NCBI GenBank assembly: GCA_004296455.1
Contig: AP018280.1
Coordinates: 2,418,001-2,482,000 of the forward strand
Length of the DNA stretch: 64,000 nucleotides
Direction of reading: 5' to 3'
Origin: Calothrix sp. NIES-4101
GTDB lineage: Bacteria; Cyanobacteriota; Cyanobacteriia; Cyanobacteriales; Nostocaceae
The notes beneath the pieces are model-generated. The model was not told the origin of the DNA. It worked only from the letters and a program-made list of their open reading frames with translations, and did not search any database. Below are positions 26,144 through 35,489 of the stretch, piece after piece; positions within the stretch are counted from its first letter, which is position 1; each line of letters starts with the position of its first letter. The position numbers were made by a program, and so were the translations under genes.

Positions 26144-27434
26144 ATTTTTACCCTTGTAAAGCTTGATTTTGTGGAAACATCGATGTCTGGTGATGTCTCA
26201 ACAGATATTGATTGGCATTGATTGGATATTGCCAAGATTGCGATCGCACGCATGAAATCACAGCAAAATCCCGGTTATAAGATTGCTAATTGATATTGCT
26301 ATATGACATTTGCTTGTAATGCTTCTATTTGTATAACTTGGCTCGCCGGCAATATTTACCTAAAAGCCCTGTCACCTAGCTGGAAATAAAGATAAAAGAT
26401 GAGTTTCAGAAATAAGACAAAAAATTATAGTCAGAAAAATATAGGTAAGGAAAGTTACCTAAGTTTACCTTTATTTTTCCGGGCTGTATTTATTGATCTC
26501 AAATCCTCATTAACTCATCTTTCACCATAACTGATAGGCTTTTCGACTTGTCAGGGAGGAATTCACTCCTCAGCTTTTACTGAGTTGCTTTGCATGACAT
26601 TATGAGCATTTTTAATGCTGATGTGAATACGTGTATACACTGAATATTCTGCTGATGCCTTTTGCAAGTTCAGTGTAAATCACAGTATCATTATGAAATT
26701 GAAGCGCTATGCAGCTTTTAGAGAGACTCAAACTATTCAAGGGGTCTTGCCCCTAAGTGCTTTCACCCCTGCTGCCTTTGACCCCTACATTATGACACCC
26801 CTTATTAGCATTGGCAACTTTTTTCATATCTGAGCAGAAGACAAATTAGACTAAGCTGAAATACTGACGACAAAATTGACGCGAAGAGTCTTTAATCACC
26901 AGTGTCGATTCTGAGCTAAGATATAAAACCTGACTCTGCCCATCTGCTGTGCCGATATCTGCGGTTAATTATCTCAAAAGCAAAAAAGTTACTGTGTGGT
27001 GAGCAACCCATTTTTTGCTTATGATGCTTTAGTGTGTAAATATCTCTCTATGATCAAAGCGAGATCATTCAGTGGTTGACATTTTTCCGCAACGGGTTTA
27101 CTGAAATTATTGAGATCAACTTGATGTCGGACTCTGTTTTTATTAATTTTTTCAACTAAATCATCTTGACCTACATATAATGTCACGTTCGATAATTACC
27201 TATTGGTAGACGTTTTCTAGTTTTTTAAGCTAAAGTTGTAATGAGTATGATTTAGATATACAACTAACAAAAGCAACTACTCAAACCTGGTACGGGTAAT
27301 TTAATCTTGACTGAATGTCGCCTAAGTTGAAATACAGGTAGCGATAGAATTAGTAATAGTTGCAAAATGGTTGCATATATAAAATAAAAACCATTCTCGT
27401 AGTCAAAAATATCCCAACGTTAACAAATTCACAT
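26144..27434. other. 1.3-kb intergenic region, no gene recognised
   Basis: This is the longest gap in the window. It has a hairpin CTCAG-CTTTTA-CTGAG near 26570, a small GC-containing block at 26739-26812 with an AGGGG/CCCCT hairpin (26740-26754) and three following (C/A)ACCCCT or GACCCCT words, and a sigma-70-like promoter TTGACA (27076-27081), 17 bases, TACTGA (27099-27104). The rest is AT-rich and stop-dense in all frames. It should hold the divergent promoters of the protease and furC. An unannotated small RNA is possible but not shown. Confidence 0.45.
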
Positions 27435-27878
27435 ATGCAAAACTCGGCGACATCGACAACTTCCAAACCTATTCGTTCGCTCGAAGATGCACTAGAGCGG
27501 TGTCAAAATCTGGGTATGCGCGTTAGCCGCCAGCGTCGCTTTATTTTAGAGCTATTGTGGCAGGCGCAAGAACACCTTTCGGCGCGCGAAATTTATGATC
27601 GCCTCAATCATCAAGGTAAGGGTATCGGTCACACTTCAGTCTATCAGAACCTAGAAGCATTATCCTCGCAAGGAATTATTGAATGTGTCGAGCGTTGTGA
27701 CGGGCGTTTGTATGGAAATATTAGTGATTCCCACAGTCATGTGAATTGTTTAGATACGAATCAAATCCTCGATGTGCATGTAGAATTACCCGAAGATTTA
27801 ATTCGTCAAATTGAAGAACAAACTGGAGTTAAGATTACCGAGTACAGTATCAACTTTTTCGGATATAAGAACTCTTGA
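27435..27878 (+). CDS. furC: Fur family regulator, FurC/PerR type
   Basis: The 147-residue product has a winged-helix domain (GMRVSRQRRFILELLWQAQ, SAREIYDRLN, GHTSVYQNLEALSSQGI) and a dimerisation domain with GNISDSHSHVNCLDTNQILDV. Fur proteins normally carry a CxxC zinc pair after the histidines; here the second position is Thr (CLDT), so the structural zinc site is incomplete. The wording matches, by memory, the FurC/PerR protein of Anabaena, which answers to peroxide. Homologues start at the ATG 27435 rather than the TTG 27360. It lies 202 bases before ppa on the same strand. Confidence 0.8.
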   Translation: MQNSATSTTSKPIRSLEDALERCQNLGMRVSRQRRFILELLWQAQEHLSAREIYDRLNHQGKGIGHTSVYQNLEALSSQGIIECVERCDGRLYGNISDSHSHVNCLDTNQILDVHVELPEDLIRQIEEQTGVKITEYSINFFGYKNS

Positions 27879-27938
27879 GAGATGAATATCAAGTTTGCCT
27901 AAATCATGAGGATAAGATCAACGGGGAAATGGGGCGAT

Positions 27939-27963
27939 AGGGAAACTTGATTATAATTTCCCT
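27939..27963 (+). terminator. Possible furC terminator
   Basis: AGGGAAA (27939-27945) pairs with TTTCCCT (27957-27963) across an 11-base loop. It is 60 bases after the furC stop but lacks a T run. Confidence 0.35.
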
Positions 27964-28080
27964 TGTCCCTCAAGCAATCAAGACTGAAAATCTTCAGAAA
28001 GTGTACAGATTAATCCTAAAATTCTAGACGGGGAATCTAGTAGATGACCCAATCTTTGGATTAACATGAGGAGATTTGTT

Positions 28081-28593
28081 GTGGATTTGTCCCGTATTCC
28101 TGCCCAACCTAAACCAGGTATAATAAATGTTCTGATTGAAATCACAGGCGGGAGTAAAAATAAGTACGAATTCGATAAGGATATCAACGCATTTGCCTTA
28201 GACAGAGTGCTTTATTCGTCGGTAAAATATCCTTATGATTACGGATTTGTTCCCAATACCTTAGCTGATGATGGCGACCCTTTAGATGGGATGGTAATCA
28301 TGGATGAGCCAACTTTTCCAGGGTGCGTAATTGCAGCTAGACCAATTGGGATGTTAGAGATGATTGATGGTGGCGATCGCGATGAAAAAATTCTTTGCGT
28401 TCCCGACAAAGACCCACGCTACGCTCACGTCAAATCACTCAAAGACATAGCGCCGCATAAATTAGACGAGATTGCCGAATTTTTCCGCACTTATAAAAAT
28501 TTGGAAAAGAAAGTCACAGAAATTCGCGGTTGGCAAGATGTTGACACGGTTCAACCTTTAGTAGATAAGTGCATAAAAGCTGGCTCTAAATAA
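28081..28593 (+). CDS. ppa: Inorganic pyrophosphatase
   Basis: This family I soluble pyrophosphatase hydrolyses PPi to phosphate and drives biosynthesis forward. The metal-binding and catalytic segments are clear: [20 protein letters not shown], and [10 protein letters not shown] with the aspartate cluster, then DKDPRYAHV. The start is GTG at 28081: AGGAG at 28069-28073 is correctly spaced for it, and homologues begin MDLSRIP. The ATG at 28066 overlaps the ribosome-binding site and is rejected. Length is 170 residues, normal for the family. Confidence 0.95.
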   Translation: MDLSRIPAQPKPGIINVLIEITGGSKNKYEFDKDINAFALDRVLYSSVKYPYDYGFVPNTLADDGDPLDGMVIMDEPTFPGCVIAARPIGMLEMIDGGDRDEKILCVPDKDPRYAHVKSLKDIAPHKLDEIAEFFRTYKNLEKKVTEIRGWQDVDTVQPLVDKCIKAGSK

Positions 28594-28748
28594 TTTTAGG
28601 GCAAAGAGGAAGAGGGAAGGAAAGGGGATATAGGACAAGGAATAGGAAAAAGATGTATTTATTTCATTTCTTTCCCTCTCCACCTCTGTATGTCTCTCCC
28701 TGACCCCTCTCCGACAATATCCAGCCCATTCCTCATTTCTAATTTCCA

Positions 28749-29132
28749 ATGCACAGGACACTTCTCCTCGCAAAAATTCATAACTGCACCCTAACGGCAG
28801 CAAATATTAATTACGTTGGTAGTATCAGTATTGACCAAGCTTTATTAGATAAATCTGGAATTGTCCCTTTTGAACAAGTACATGTTGTCAACGTTACTAA
28901 TGGTCAGCGTTTCACCACTTATGCGATTTCCGCACCAGCCAATTCGGGAGCCATTGAACTCAATGGGGCTGCTGCACGTCTAGGCATTTCCGGCGATCGC
29001 TTGATTATAATGTCTTACGGGCAGTTTACTTTAGATGAGTTAAAATCATACTCTCCTACAGTTGTCATCGTAGACGAGAACAACCGATTGTCAGAAGTGC
29101 GACGCTATGATGACCTGCTCAGTCAGACCTAG
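28749..29132 (+). CDS. panD: Aspartate 1-decarboxylase proenzyme
   Basis: PanD makes beta-alanine for pantothenate by decarboxylating aspartate. It is a pyruvoyl enzyme that cleaves itself; the Gly24-Ser25 bond is in NYVGSISID. The N terminus [20 protein letters not shown] and the [19 protein letters not shown] region are canonical. Length 127 is normal. The MBL-fold gene begins 12 bases after its stop, so the two may be cotranscribed although no functional link is known. Confidence 0.94.
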   Translation: MHRTLLLAKIHNCTLTAANINYVGSISIDQALLDKSGIVPFEQVHVVNVTNGQRFTTYAISAPANSGAIELNGAAARLGISGDRLIIMSYGQFTLDELKSYSPTVVIVDENNRLSEVRRYDDLLSQT

Positions 29133-29144
29133 ATTTCCAAAAAA

Positions 29145-30044
29145 ATGTCAAATTTTGAGTTGTCGCCTCCTCAAATTCACGTAAATCAAGCAGAAGTTTC
29201 TTCTCTGGAAAGCCAAAAGGGAAATTTCGCCGTACAATTTTGGGGTGTACGGGGTTTAATTGCTACACCAAGTCACGACACCTGTCGTTACGGTGGCAAT
29301 ACTGCTTGTGTAGAAATGCTTGTAGCCGGAAAGCGTCTAATTTTTGACGGTGGTACTGGTTTACGAATTTTGGGTAAGAGTTTGCGGAATCATCAGCAAC
29401 TGCAAGCGCATTTGTTTTTTACAAATTCGCAGTCTAACCGTATTCTCGGTTTCCCATTTTTTGCTCCAGCATTTATCCCCGATAATCATCTTTATATTTA
29501 TGGGACTGCGGCTTCTAATAGTGCTTCTATTAAACAATGTCTGTGCGATCAAATGCTGCAACCCTATTTTCCCTATCCGTTACAGTTAATGCAGGCAGAG
29601 TTACAGTTTCATAACCTGAATTTTGGGCAGGTAGTGAATATTGATGACGTGAGTATTAGTACTGCTCTGATTAATCAAAGCCAGAAGTCCATAGGTTATC
29701 GAGTCACATGGCAAGATTATAGTGTTGCTTATCTGACTGATTTGAGTAAAATCGTCGAAGAAAGCGATCGCCAACCGATTATCGAACTCAGTCAAGGGGT
29801 TGATTTATTGATTGCGAATGCTACCTATACAGAACTGACACCGAGAAAATATCAAAATTGTGATTTTTACTGGGAAACAGCGCTTGACTTAGCCAATGCT
29901 AGCGGAGTCAAAAAATTAGTGATCTCTCAACACCATCCTGATGATGATGATGATTTTCTTGATGGAGTCGAAGCAAAAATTAAATCGATGTTTGCCGAAG
30001 CTGAATTAGCGCGAGAGGGTTTGATTGTCTCAATTGATCAATAA
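29145..30044 (+). CDS. Metallo-beta-lactamase fold protein lacking HxHxDH
   Basis: The 299-residue protein looks like a PhnP/RNase Z-type metallo-beta-lactamase: QFWGVRGLIATPSHDTCRYG, then GNTACVEML, LIFDGGTGLRILG, and a C-terminal LVISQHHPDDDDD segment. The strand that should end in the zinc motif THxHxDH reads FFTNSQSNRILGFPFF, so four metal ligands are changed to Asn, Gln, Asn and Arg. The fold is probably kept but hydrolase activity is unlikely. It lies between panD and the phosphatase-kinase island (38 bases to the PP2C gene), so it may be a sensor or binding subunit of that system. This is inference. Confidence 0.75.
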   Translation: MSNFELSPPQIHVNQAEVSSLESQKGNFAVQFWGVRGLIATPSHDTCRYGGNTACVEMLVAGKRLIFDGGTGLRILGKSLRNHQQLQAHLFFTNSQSNRILGFPFFAPAFIPDNHLYIYGTAASNSASIKQCLCDQMLQPYFPYPLQLMQAELQFHNLNFGQVVNIDDVSISTALINQSQKSIGYRVTWQDYSVAYLTDLSKIVEESDRQPIIELSQGVDLLIANATYTELTPRKYQNCDFYWETALDLANASGVKKLVISQHHPDDDDDFLDGVEAKIKSMFAEAELAREGLIVSIDQ

Positions 30045-30082
30045 TTTTTGATTTCTACATTCTTCTACTAGGAAAGAATTGT

Positions 30083-30910
30083 ATGCAACATCAACCCGAT
30101 AATCTCCGAGGTAATCAACCTAAATATGTTGTATGCAGCCAAACTAATCAACGCCAAAATAATGAAGATAGTTTTCAGATATTTTCTCTAACTCCAGTTA
30201 TTGGTCAAAGACCAGTAACAATTTTGACCATTGCTGATGGTATGGGGGGTCATGCCTATGGGGAACATGTCAGCGAACAAGCTTTACATAAGTTGAGTTT
30301 ATCGCTATTCGAGCAGTTAATTATCAAATCATCTTTAAATAGCAATGTAATTAATGAGACATCAGTCTCGGCAGAATCTCTTGCTCAAATTCTGTGGCAA
30401 GCTGTAGAACAAGCCAATGCCCACGTGAGAAGGATGATTGAGGTAAATAAATGGGGTAAAGCTGGCTCGACGATTTTAGTTACAGCTATTTTAGATCAGC
30501 AGGCGATCGCAATTAATCTAGGTGATAGTCCCTTATTTCACTATCAACAGGAAACTGGGAAGTTAACGAAGGTTACACAAGACCATACAGTTGCAAATAC
30601 TCTTGTAAATGCGCGTATAATTACTGAGGAGATGGCACGATACCACGAAGGCAAAAATCGTTTGGAGTTTTATATTGGTTGCTCAGAATTACCCACAAAA
30701 CTCCCCTGGTATCAAATATCATTAAAGCCGGGAGATTTATTACTTTTATGCACCGACGGAGTTAGTAGTTTATTGTTGTTGCCAGAAATTAAGCAAATAC
30801 TGGCAAATACCAATCAAGTATTAGAAGAAATAGCTCAAAACTTGCTCCAAGCAGCACAAGCAGCAGGAGAAACAGATAATCAAACATTAATTTTGTGGCA
30901 AGTAGATTAG
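30083..30910 (+). CDS. PP2C-type Ser/Thr phosphatase
   Basis: The 275-residue protein is a metal-dependent PP2C phosphatase. It shows RQNNEDSFQIF, the metal-binding TIADGMGGHAYGE, AINLGDSPLFHY, LLLCTDGVSSLL and a C-terminal GETDNQTLIL with the last aspartate. It removes phosphate from Ser/Thr in the cytoplasm. It is the first gene of a run with three kinases and a vWA protein, 63 bases before the kinase-FHA gene, so it is the probable antagonist of those kinases. Confidence 0.9.
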   Translation: MQHQPDNLRGNQPKYVVCSQTNQRQNNEDSFQIFSLTPVIGQRPVTILTIADGMGGHAYGEHVSEQALHKLSLSLFEQLIIKSSLNSNVINETSVSAESLAQILWQAVEQANAHVRRMIEVNKWGKAGSTILVTAILDQQAIAINLGDSPLFHYQQETGKLTKVTQDHTVANTLVNARIITEEMARYHEGKNRLEFYIGCSELPTKLPWYQISLKPGDLLLLCTDGVSSLLLLPEIKQILANTNQVLEEIAQNLLQAAQAAGETDNQTLILWQVD

Positions 30911-30973
30911 ATAATTCTTAATCTTAATTAAGGAAATCTTAGTTCCTCACTCAATACTCATGATGATGGAGCA

Positions 30974-32182
30974 ATGCAGCAGCCTTTAGAAATAATGCTA
31001 GGTGGACGAATACTCATAAATATTCCACCTATAGTTGAAGTTGAATTGTTAGAGTTATTAGGTGTCGGTGGTTTTGGTTCGGTGTGGAAAGTAATGGATA
31101 CCGCCACACATGATATCTATGTCCTGAAAATCATTCAGAATATCCCACCTGGTAGCTTACTGGCTGATCGTGTGCGTTTGGAAGCTGAGGTTTCTATACC
31201 TTCGGAGTATATAATACCAGTGCGGGGTTTGCGGCAGTGGGATGATAAAACTTATCTCTTATTATTCGAGTATTTTGCAGGTAAGTCTTTAGATAAGGTT
31301 TTAGCTGTCGGCTCGCTATCATCACTGCAAAAACGGAATATTTTTCAAGAAATACTCATTGGTGTTGGCGATGCCCATCGCTGCAATATTATTCATCGTG
31401 ACTTAAAACCTGCGAATATTTTGGTAAGTGATGCGGGGCAGGTTAAATTAATCGATTTTGGTATTTCTAAGTTTAAAGATTATCGCTTGACGGGGGATAG
31501 AGAGCTTTTTGGAACTCTTCCTTACCTAGCGCCAGAAATTCTCATATACGGTGCGAAAGTTGCGGATGCAAGGGCTGATATTTATGCTTTGGGGCATATA
31601 TTTTATCAGTTAGCGATGGGAGAGCATTTTTGGTACAGAAAGGGTTGGCGGGAGTTGGAGAATTTTATCAATTACCTGAGACAGGTACCTGCACCACTTG
31701 AAGCAATTGATTTAAGTGATTTTCACTGCGATTTTTTCCCTAGTGCTGCTTACGTACTATCACGGATGGTTAAGGTGGAACCTAATCAACGTTTCACTTC
31801 TGTTGATGAAATTCTGGGGGAATTGGGTTATGCAACTTATGTGCCATCAATTCCCGATGATTTACATTTGCGGTATCCGTTGTTAATTGTCGAATCGGGC
31901 AATAGCAAAGGAACAAGGAGCTTGATTAATATTGGCGATGGCGGCGTATTATTGATGGGACGTGCAGAAATCGCTGGTGCCAATGACAGCATTAGTCGTC
32001 GCCACTTGGAGTTTAGCCGTAGAGGCAACGATTACTTTGTGCGGGATTTGGGCAGTAAAAACGGGACATTAGTGCGAGGAATTACTTTAACTCCCTATGC
32101 AGCCCCTACAAAAATTTTACATAGCGATCGCATTAAAGTCGGTGATGTTTTTTTAAGGTTTGTTTTCCTCCGTGAAGTCTAG
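30974..32182 (+). CDS. Ser/Thr kinase with C-terminal FHA domain
   Basis: The 402-residue protein has an Hanks-type kinase domain in residues about 20-285: GVGGFGSVWK (glycine loop), YVLKII (Lys), IIHRDLKPANILV (HRD catalytic loop), IDFGISK (DFG) and LAPEIL. Residues about 305-400 form an FHA domain with GRAEIAGA, SISRRHLEF and DLGSKNGTL, which binds phosphothreonine. There is no membrane helix. The pairing suggests it docks onto its own or a partner's phosphorylated site. It sits between the PP2C and the vWA genes, close to both (63 and 47 bases). Confidence 0.9.
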   Translation: MQQPLEIMLGGRILINIPPIVEVELLELLGVGGFGSVWKVMDTATHDIYVLKIIQNIPPGSLLADRVRLEAEVSIPSEYIIPVRGLRQWDDKTYLLLFEYFAGKSLDKVLAVGSLSSLQKRNIFQEILIGVGDAHRCNIIHRDLKPANILVSDAGQVKLIDFGISKFKDYRLTGDRELFGTLPYLAPEILIYGAKVADARADIYALGHIFYQLAMGEHFWYRKGWRELENFINYLRQVPAPLEAIDLSDFHCDFFPSAAYVLSRMVKVEPNQRFTSVDEILGELGYATYVPSIPDDLHLRYPLLIVESGNSKGTRSLINIGDGGVLLMGRAEIAGANDSISRRHLEFSRRGNDYFVRDLGSKNGTLVRGITLTPYAAPTKILHSDRIKVGDVFLRFVFLREV

Positions 32183-32229
32183 AGCGATCGGCATCTATAC
32201 TGAGAGTTGCAGGCGAAAATAGCAACAAG

Positions 32230-33078
32230 ATGAAGATTTGCAGTAATTGCGGAGCATCAAACCTTGAAGGTAACAATTTCTGTATCGAATGTGGTACAGC
32301 CCTTGCAGTCGTCGCCACTACTAATAAACACCCACAACCAGTACAAACACCAATTGCACCGACTGTATTACCAACAATACCCCCAACCCAGCCCCTATCG
32401 CCCAGCGAAATCAACGCCTACGGATTAGGACAACAGGTACAGCAAAAACTCCAACAACTACAAAACAAGCGCAGTGCCGATATTATGTTTGTGCTTGATT
32501 GTACGGGGAGTATGCAAGGGGAAATTGAAGCTATTAAAGACGCAATTATTAGCTTTGCCAACACCATCGAATCTGATGGCGTACGGGTAAGAGTTGGTTT
32601 AATCGAATTTCGCGACAGATTAATTCAAGAAGAACATCGTGTTCTGACTTTCAATGGGGAAATTTTCACCAGAGATGCCGTAGCATTTCGTAACGAAGTT
32701 GCCAAACTGCGTGCAGGAGGAGGAGGCGACGAACCCGAAAGTAGTCTTGATGCGATTTTACTAGCACTGCGTCAACCCTTCACCGACACAGGTAGTAAAG
32801 TCATTGTGCTTGTAACCGATGCACCACCCCACATTCCCGACATCGAAACTCACAATATTGATCAAGTTACCCAAGCAATTCGCAATACAGGTGTGCAGCA
32901 ATTATATCTTGTGATTCGCACTCAAGAGCAGAGTAGTCAAGTTTATTTAAAACTATTGGAGGGAGCTAGAGGATTAGCTTTTGAATTAGGCAAAGGTGAT
33001 GATTTTCGCCAACGTGCTGAAGATTTTAAACGGACTTTGATGTCCTTAGGTAAAACAATTTCTCAAGCCACAAGGTAA
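32230..33078 (+). CDS. Zinc-ribbon and von Willebrand A domain protein (TerY-like)
   Basis: The 282-residue protein begins with a double-CxxC zinc ribbon (CSNCGASNLEGNNFCIECG, residues 4-22), a Pro/Thr linker, then a vWA domain (about 75-275) whose metal site starts VLDCTGSMQGEI and continues with GGGGDEPESS and VLVTDAPPH. A vWA domain uses a metal ion to bind protein partners. It follows the phosphatase and kinase genes, which matches the phosphatase-kinase-vWA triads called TerY-P. Function is inferred from that context only; no ter genes are in the window. Confidence 0.82.
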   Translation: MKICSNCGASNLEGNNFCIECGTALAVVATTNKHPQPVQTPIAPTVLPTIPPTQPLSPSEINAYGLGQQVQQKLQQLQNKRSADIMFVLDCTGSMQGEIEAIKDAIISFANTIESDGVRVRVGLIEFRDRLIQEEHRVLTFNGEIFTRDAVAFRNEVAKLRAGGGGDEPESSLDAILLALRQPFTDTGSKVIVLVTDAPPHIPDIETHNIDQVTQAIRNTGVQQLYLVIRTQEQSSQVYLKLLEGARGLAFELGKGDDFRQRAEDFKRTLMSLGKTISQATR

Positions 33079-33405
33079 TAGTAATAGTTGAAATGAATAT
33101 ATGGTGAAATATGGTGAATAATTTTTTGCAGATGAATATATTCACAAAACCAAGAATTGGGGGAAAATCTACCGAATCCTCTACAGAATGTGGATTGGTT
33201 TAAATTGGGGGTTAATTTTTTTATAATTGATTCTCAAATATTTTCTTAGCTGAACTGTATTGGATTATAACTGACATCTGAACATCTGAATTCTAAATTC
33301 TGGATGCCCGATAGGCAACTAAACATAAATATCAATATCAATTGCATAGCTTACTCACCTGCCGAAATATTAATAATTATCCCTGCCCTTAATCTCTCCC
33401 TAATT
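33079..33405. other. Intergenic in the kinase island
   Basis: A 327-base AT-rich gap separates the vWA gene from the next kinase. I see a repeated ATATGGTGAA word at its start and a GAATATATTC palindrome near 33134, but no terminator or strong promoter. Confidence 0.35.
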
Positions 33406-35445
33406 ATGCGCTGTTTAAATTGTCGGCTTGATGGCATTTCCCAATCAACGCAAATCTGTCCGAGATGTGGCGTACACTTACCATCACTACTGCGAGACTT
33501 GTTACCTGCTGGGACTTTGCTACGTGGTGGTGATTATCAAATTGATTATGCTTTAGGAAGAGGTGGTTTTGGTGTTACTTACCGCGCTGCACACACTCGT
33601 TTAGAAAAATTAGTCGCCATTAAAGAATTCTATCCCCAAGAACAAGCTTTTCGGGAAGGTACAACCGGGCGCTTAACAGTGCCAACCACCTCAGAGGAGG
33701 CATATCAACGGGGATTACAAAGGTTTGAAAAAGAGGGACGTACCCTTGCCAAACTTAACCATCCGAATGTAGTTCAAGTGATAGATTTCTTTCACGAACA
33801 AGGTACTGCCTATTTAGTAATGGAATTACTGGCAGGTGTTACATTACGGGATGAATTAGATTCTCAACCAGATAAAAAGCTCACGATTCCACGAGTTAAA
33901 ACCATTACCACAGCCTTAGTGAATGCTTTGAGTGCGGTTCACCAGCAAGAAATTTATCACCTTGATCTCAAACCCGATAATGTAATTATTACAGAGGAAG
34001 GGCGGATAGTTTTAGTAGATTTTGGTGCATCTCGACAGCATCTTGATATGAATCCAACACGTAAAAGCACCTATGCATTCACAGAAGCCTATGCAGCCCC
34101 CGAAGTGATTGCGGGAAGAGAAGTAGGTGCGGAAAGTGATTTATTTGAATTGGGGATGATTTTACATGAAATGTTAACGGGTACTCTGCCACCATCAGCG
34201 CTGAATCGCTTAATGAAGGATGAATGGTTTCCCGATAAATTAGATGAACCCTGGCAAGGAATGGTGATAGCGGCATTACAACTCCAAGCATATTTTCGCC
34301 CGAAAAATATACAGCAGTGGTGGGCAACTGCATCGCAATTTGAACAGAGGCAACAGCAAAATCAGCAACAGCCATTACAGCAAGCAGGGGAACAACAAGT
34401 AGCCACAGTACCATTGCTCCAAAAAGATTCACCAAAGTTTTCTAGAACGATTCCCATCGTTGCGATTGGTGTTTCGGCTTTGTCATTAGGATTACTCATG
34501 GTGACAAATGCGATTAATGGCAATTCAACATCACAGCCAACGCCAACAGCAAGCACAATTTCTAATTCAGCAACTTCTTCAACCAACCCAACACCTGAAT
34601 TAACACCCAATTCAAGAAATTTAGATACAACATCCAACATTGCACCAATCCCGACTTTTACACCTACTACTTTAACGTCACCACCACCGACAATAACACC
34701 TTTAACTACATTTTCTCCCCTACCTAAATTACCAACAATTAATTCCCAACCATTACAATTATCTGCGGGGAATTATGTGAATAGAGGTTTAATTAAACAT
34801 AATAAAAAGGATTATCAAGGTGCTATTGATGATTACAATCAAGCCCTAATTCTCAACCCTAATTATTCTCTTGCCCTTTACAATCGAGGTGTTGCACTCG
34901 ACGATACAGGAGATAAACAAGGTGCGATCACGGATTATACTAAAGCAATTCAAACTAATAGAAATTGGGGTTCTCGAAATCGTGCCGATGCTTATTATAA
35001 TCGCGGAATTATTTACAAACAATTAGGTAATAAACAATTAGCTTTAAGTGACTTTAATCAAGCAATTACTGTTAACCCCAAATTTACAAATGCCTATATT
35101 ATTCGGGGAAATACTCACAAAGAATTAGGAGATAAACACGCAGCTCTTAAAGATTACAATCAAGCAGTAAATCTTGACTCTAATAATGTTCTTGCTTACT
35201 ACAATCGCGGACTGATTCACTACCTATTAGGAAATAATCGAGATGCGATAGATGATTATAGTCAAACTATCCGTCTTAACTCTGAATATACTGATGCTTA
35301 TTACAATCGAGGATTAGCACAGTCCAAAATTGGCAACAAAGCCAGTGCCCTTGCAGATTTCCGCAAATCTGCTCAATTATACCAACAAGCCGGCAACACA
35401 GTATTTTATCAAGACGCACGCGATCGCATTAAAGAACTTGAATAA
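33406..35445 (+). CDS. Zinc-ribbon Ser/Thr kinase with TM helix and TPR domain
   Basis: The ATG at 33406 (MRCLNCRLDG) is preferred to 33304 because the zinc ribbon CLNC...CPRCG then starts the protein as in the next gene. The 679-residue order is zinc ribbon, kinase domain (GRGGFGVTYRA, VAIKEFYPQE, YHLDLKPDNVII, LVDFGASRQ), a Gln-rich linker, one membrane helix (IPIVAIGVSALSLGLLMV), a Pro/Thr/Ser-rich stretch and about six TPRs. The catalytic loop has HLD instead of HRD, so activation-loop control may differ. The kinase faces the cytoplasm and the TPRs the other side, if the helix crosses once. Confidence 0.87.
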   Translation: MRCLNCRLDGISQSTQICPRCGVHLPSLLRDLLPAGTLLRGGDYQIDYALGRGGFGVTYRAAHTRLEKLVAIKEFYPQEQAFREGTTGRLTVPTTSEEAYQRGLQRFEKEGRTLAKLNHPNVVQVIDFFHEQGTAYLVMELLAGVTLRDELDSQPDKKLTIPRVKTITTALVNALSAVHQQEIYHLDLKPDNVIITEEGRIVLVDFGASRQHLDMNPTRKSTYAFTEAYAAPEVIAGREVGAESDLFELGMILHEMLTGTLPPSALNRLMKDEWFPDKLDEPWQGMVIAALQLQAYFRPKNIQQWWATASQFEQRQQQNQQQPLQQAGEQQVATVPLLQKDSPKFSRTIPIVAIGVSALSLGLLMVTNAINGNSTSQPTPTASTISNSATSSTNPTPELTPNSRNLDTTSNIAPIPTFTPTTLTSPPPTITPLTTFSPLPKLPTINSQPLQLSAGNYVNRGLIKHNKKDYQGAIDDYNQALILNPNYSLALYNRGVALDDTGDKQGAITDYTKAIQTNRNWGSRNRADAYYNRGIIYKQLGNKQLALSDFNQAITVNPKFTNAYIIRGNTHKELGDKHAALKDYNQAVNLDSNNVLAYYNRGLIHYLLGNNRDAIDDYSQTIRLNSEYTDAYYNRGLAQSKIGNKASALADFRKSAQLYQQAGNTVFYQDARDRIKELE

Positions 35446-35489
35446 AATTCACATTTAATCATATTCCATCCTAGATTCTCTTTCCTTCC

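Noticed and set aside
26560-26575. ACTCCTCAGC, similar to the Yfr1 RNA core ACTCCTCACAC
   Set aside because: The last bases differ and the flanking stem and T-run terminator of Yfr1 are missing.
27360-27434. TTG start giving a 25-residue extension of FurC
   Set aside because: The extension looks unconserved, and the ATG at 27435 gives the usual Fur length.
28066-28080. ATG start for ppa
   Set aside because: It overlaps the AGGAG ribosome-binding site that serves the GTG at 28081, and homologues begin MDLSRIP.
28604-28725. Purine-rich then pyrimidine-rich stretch between ppa and panD as a regulatory RNA
   Set aside because: Similar simple-sequence stretches occur near 16.9, 23.5 and 50.2 kb, so it is more likely dispersed repeat DNA.
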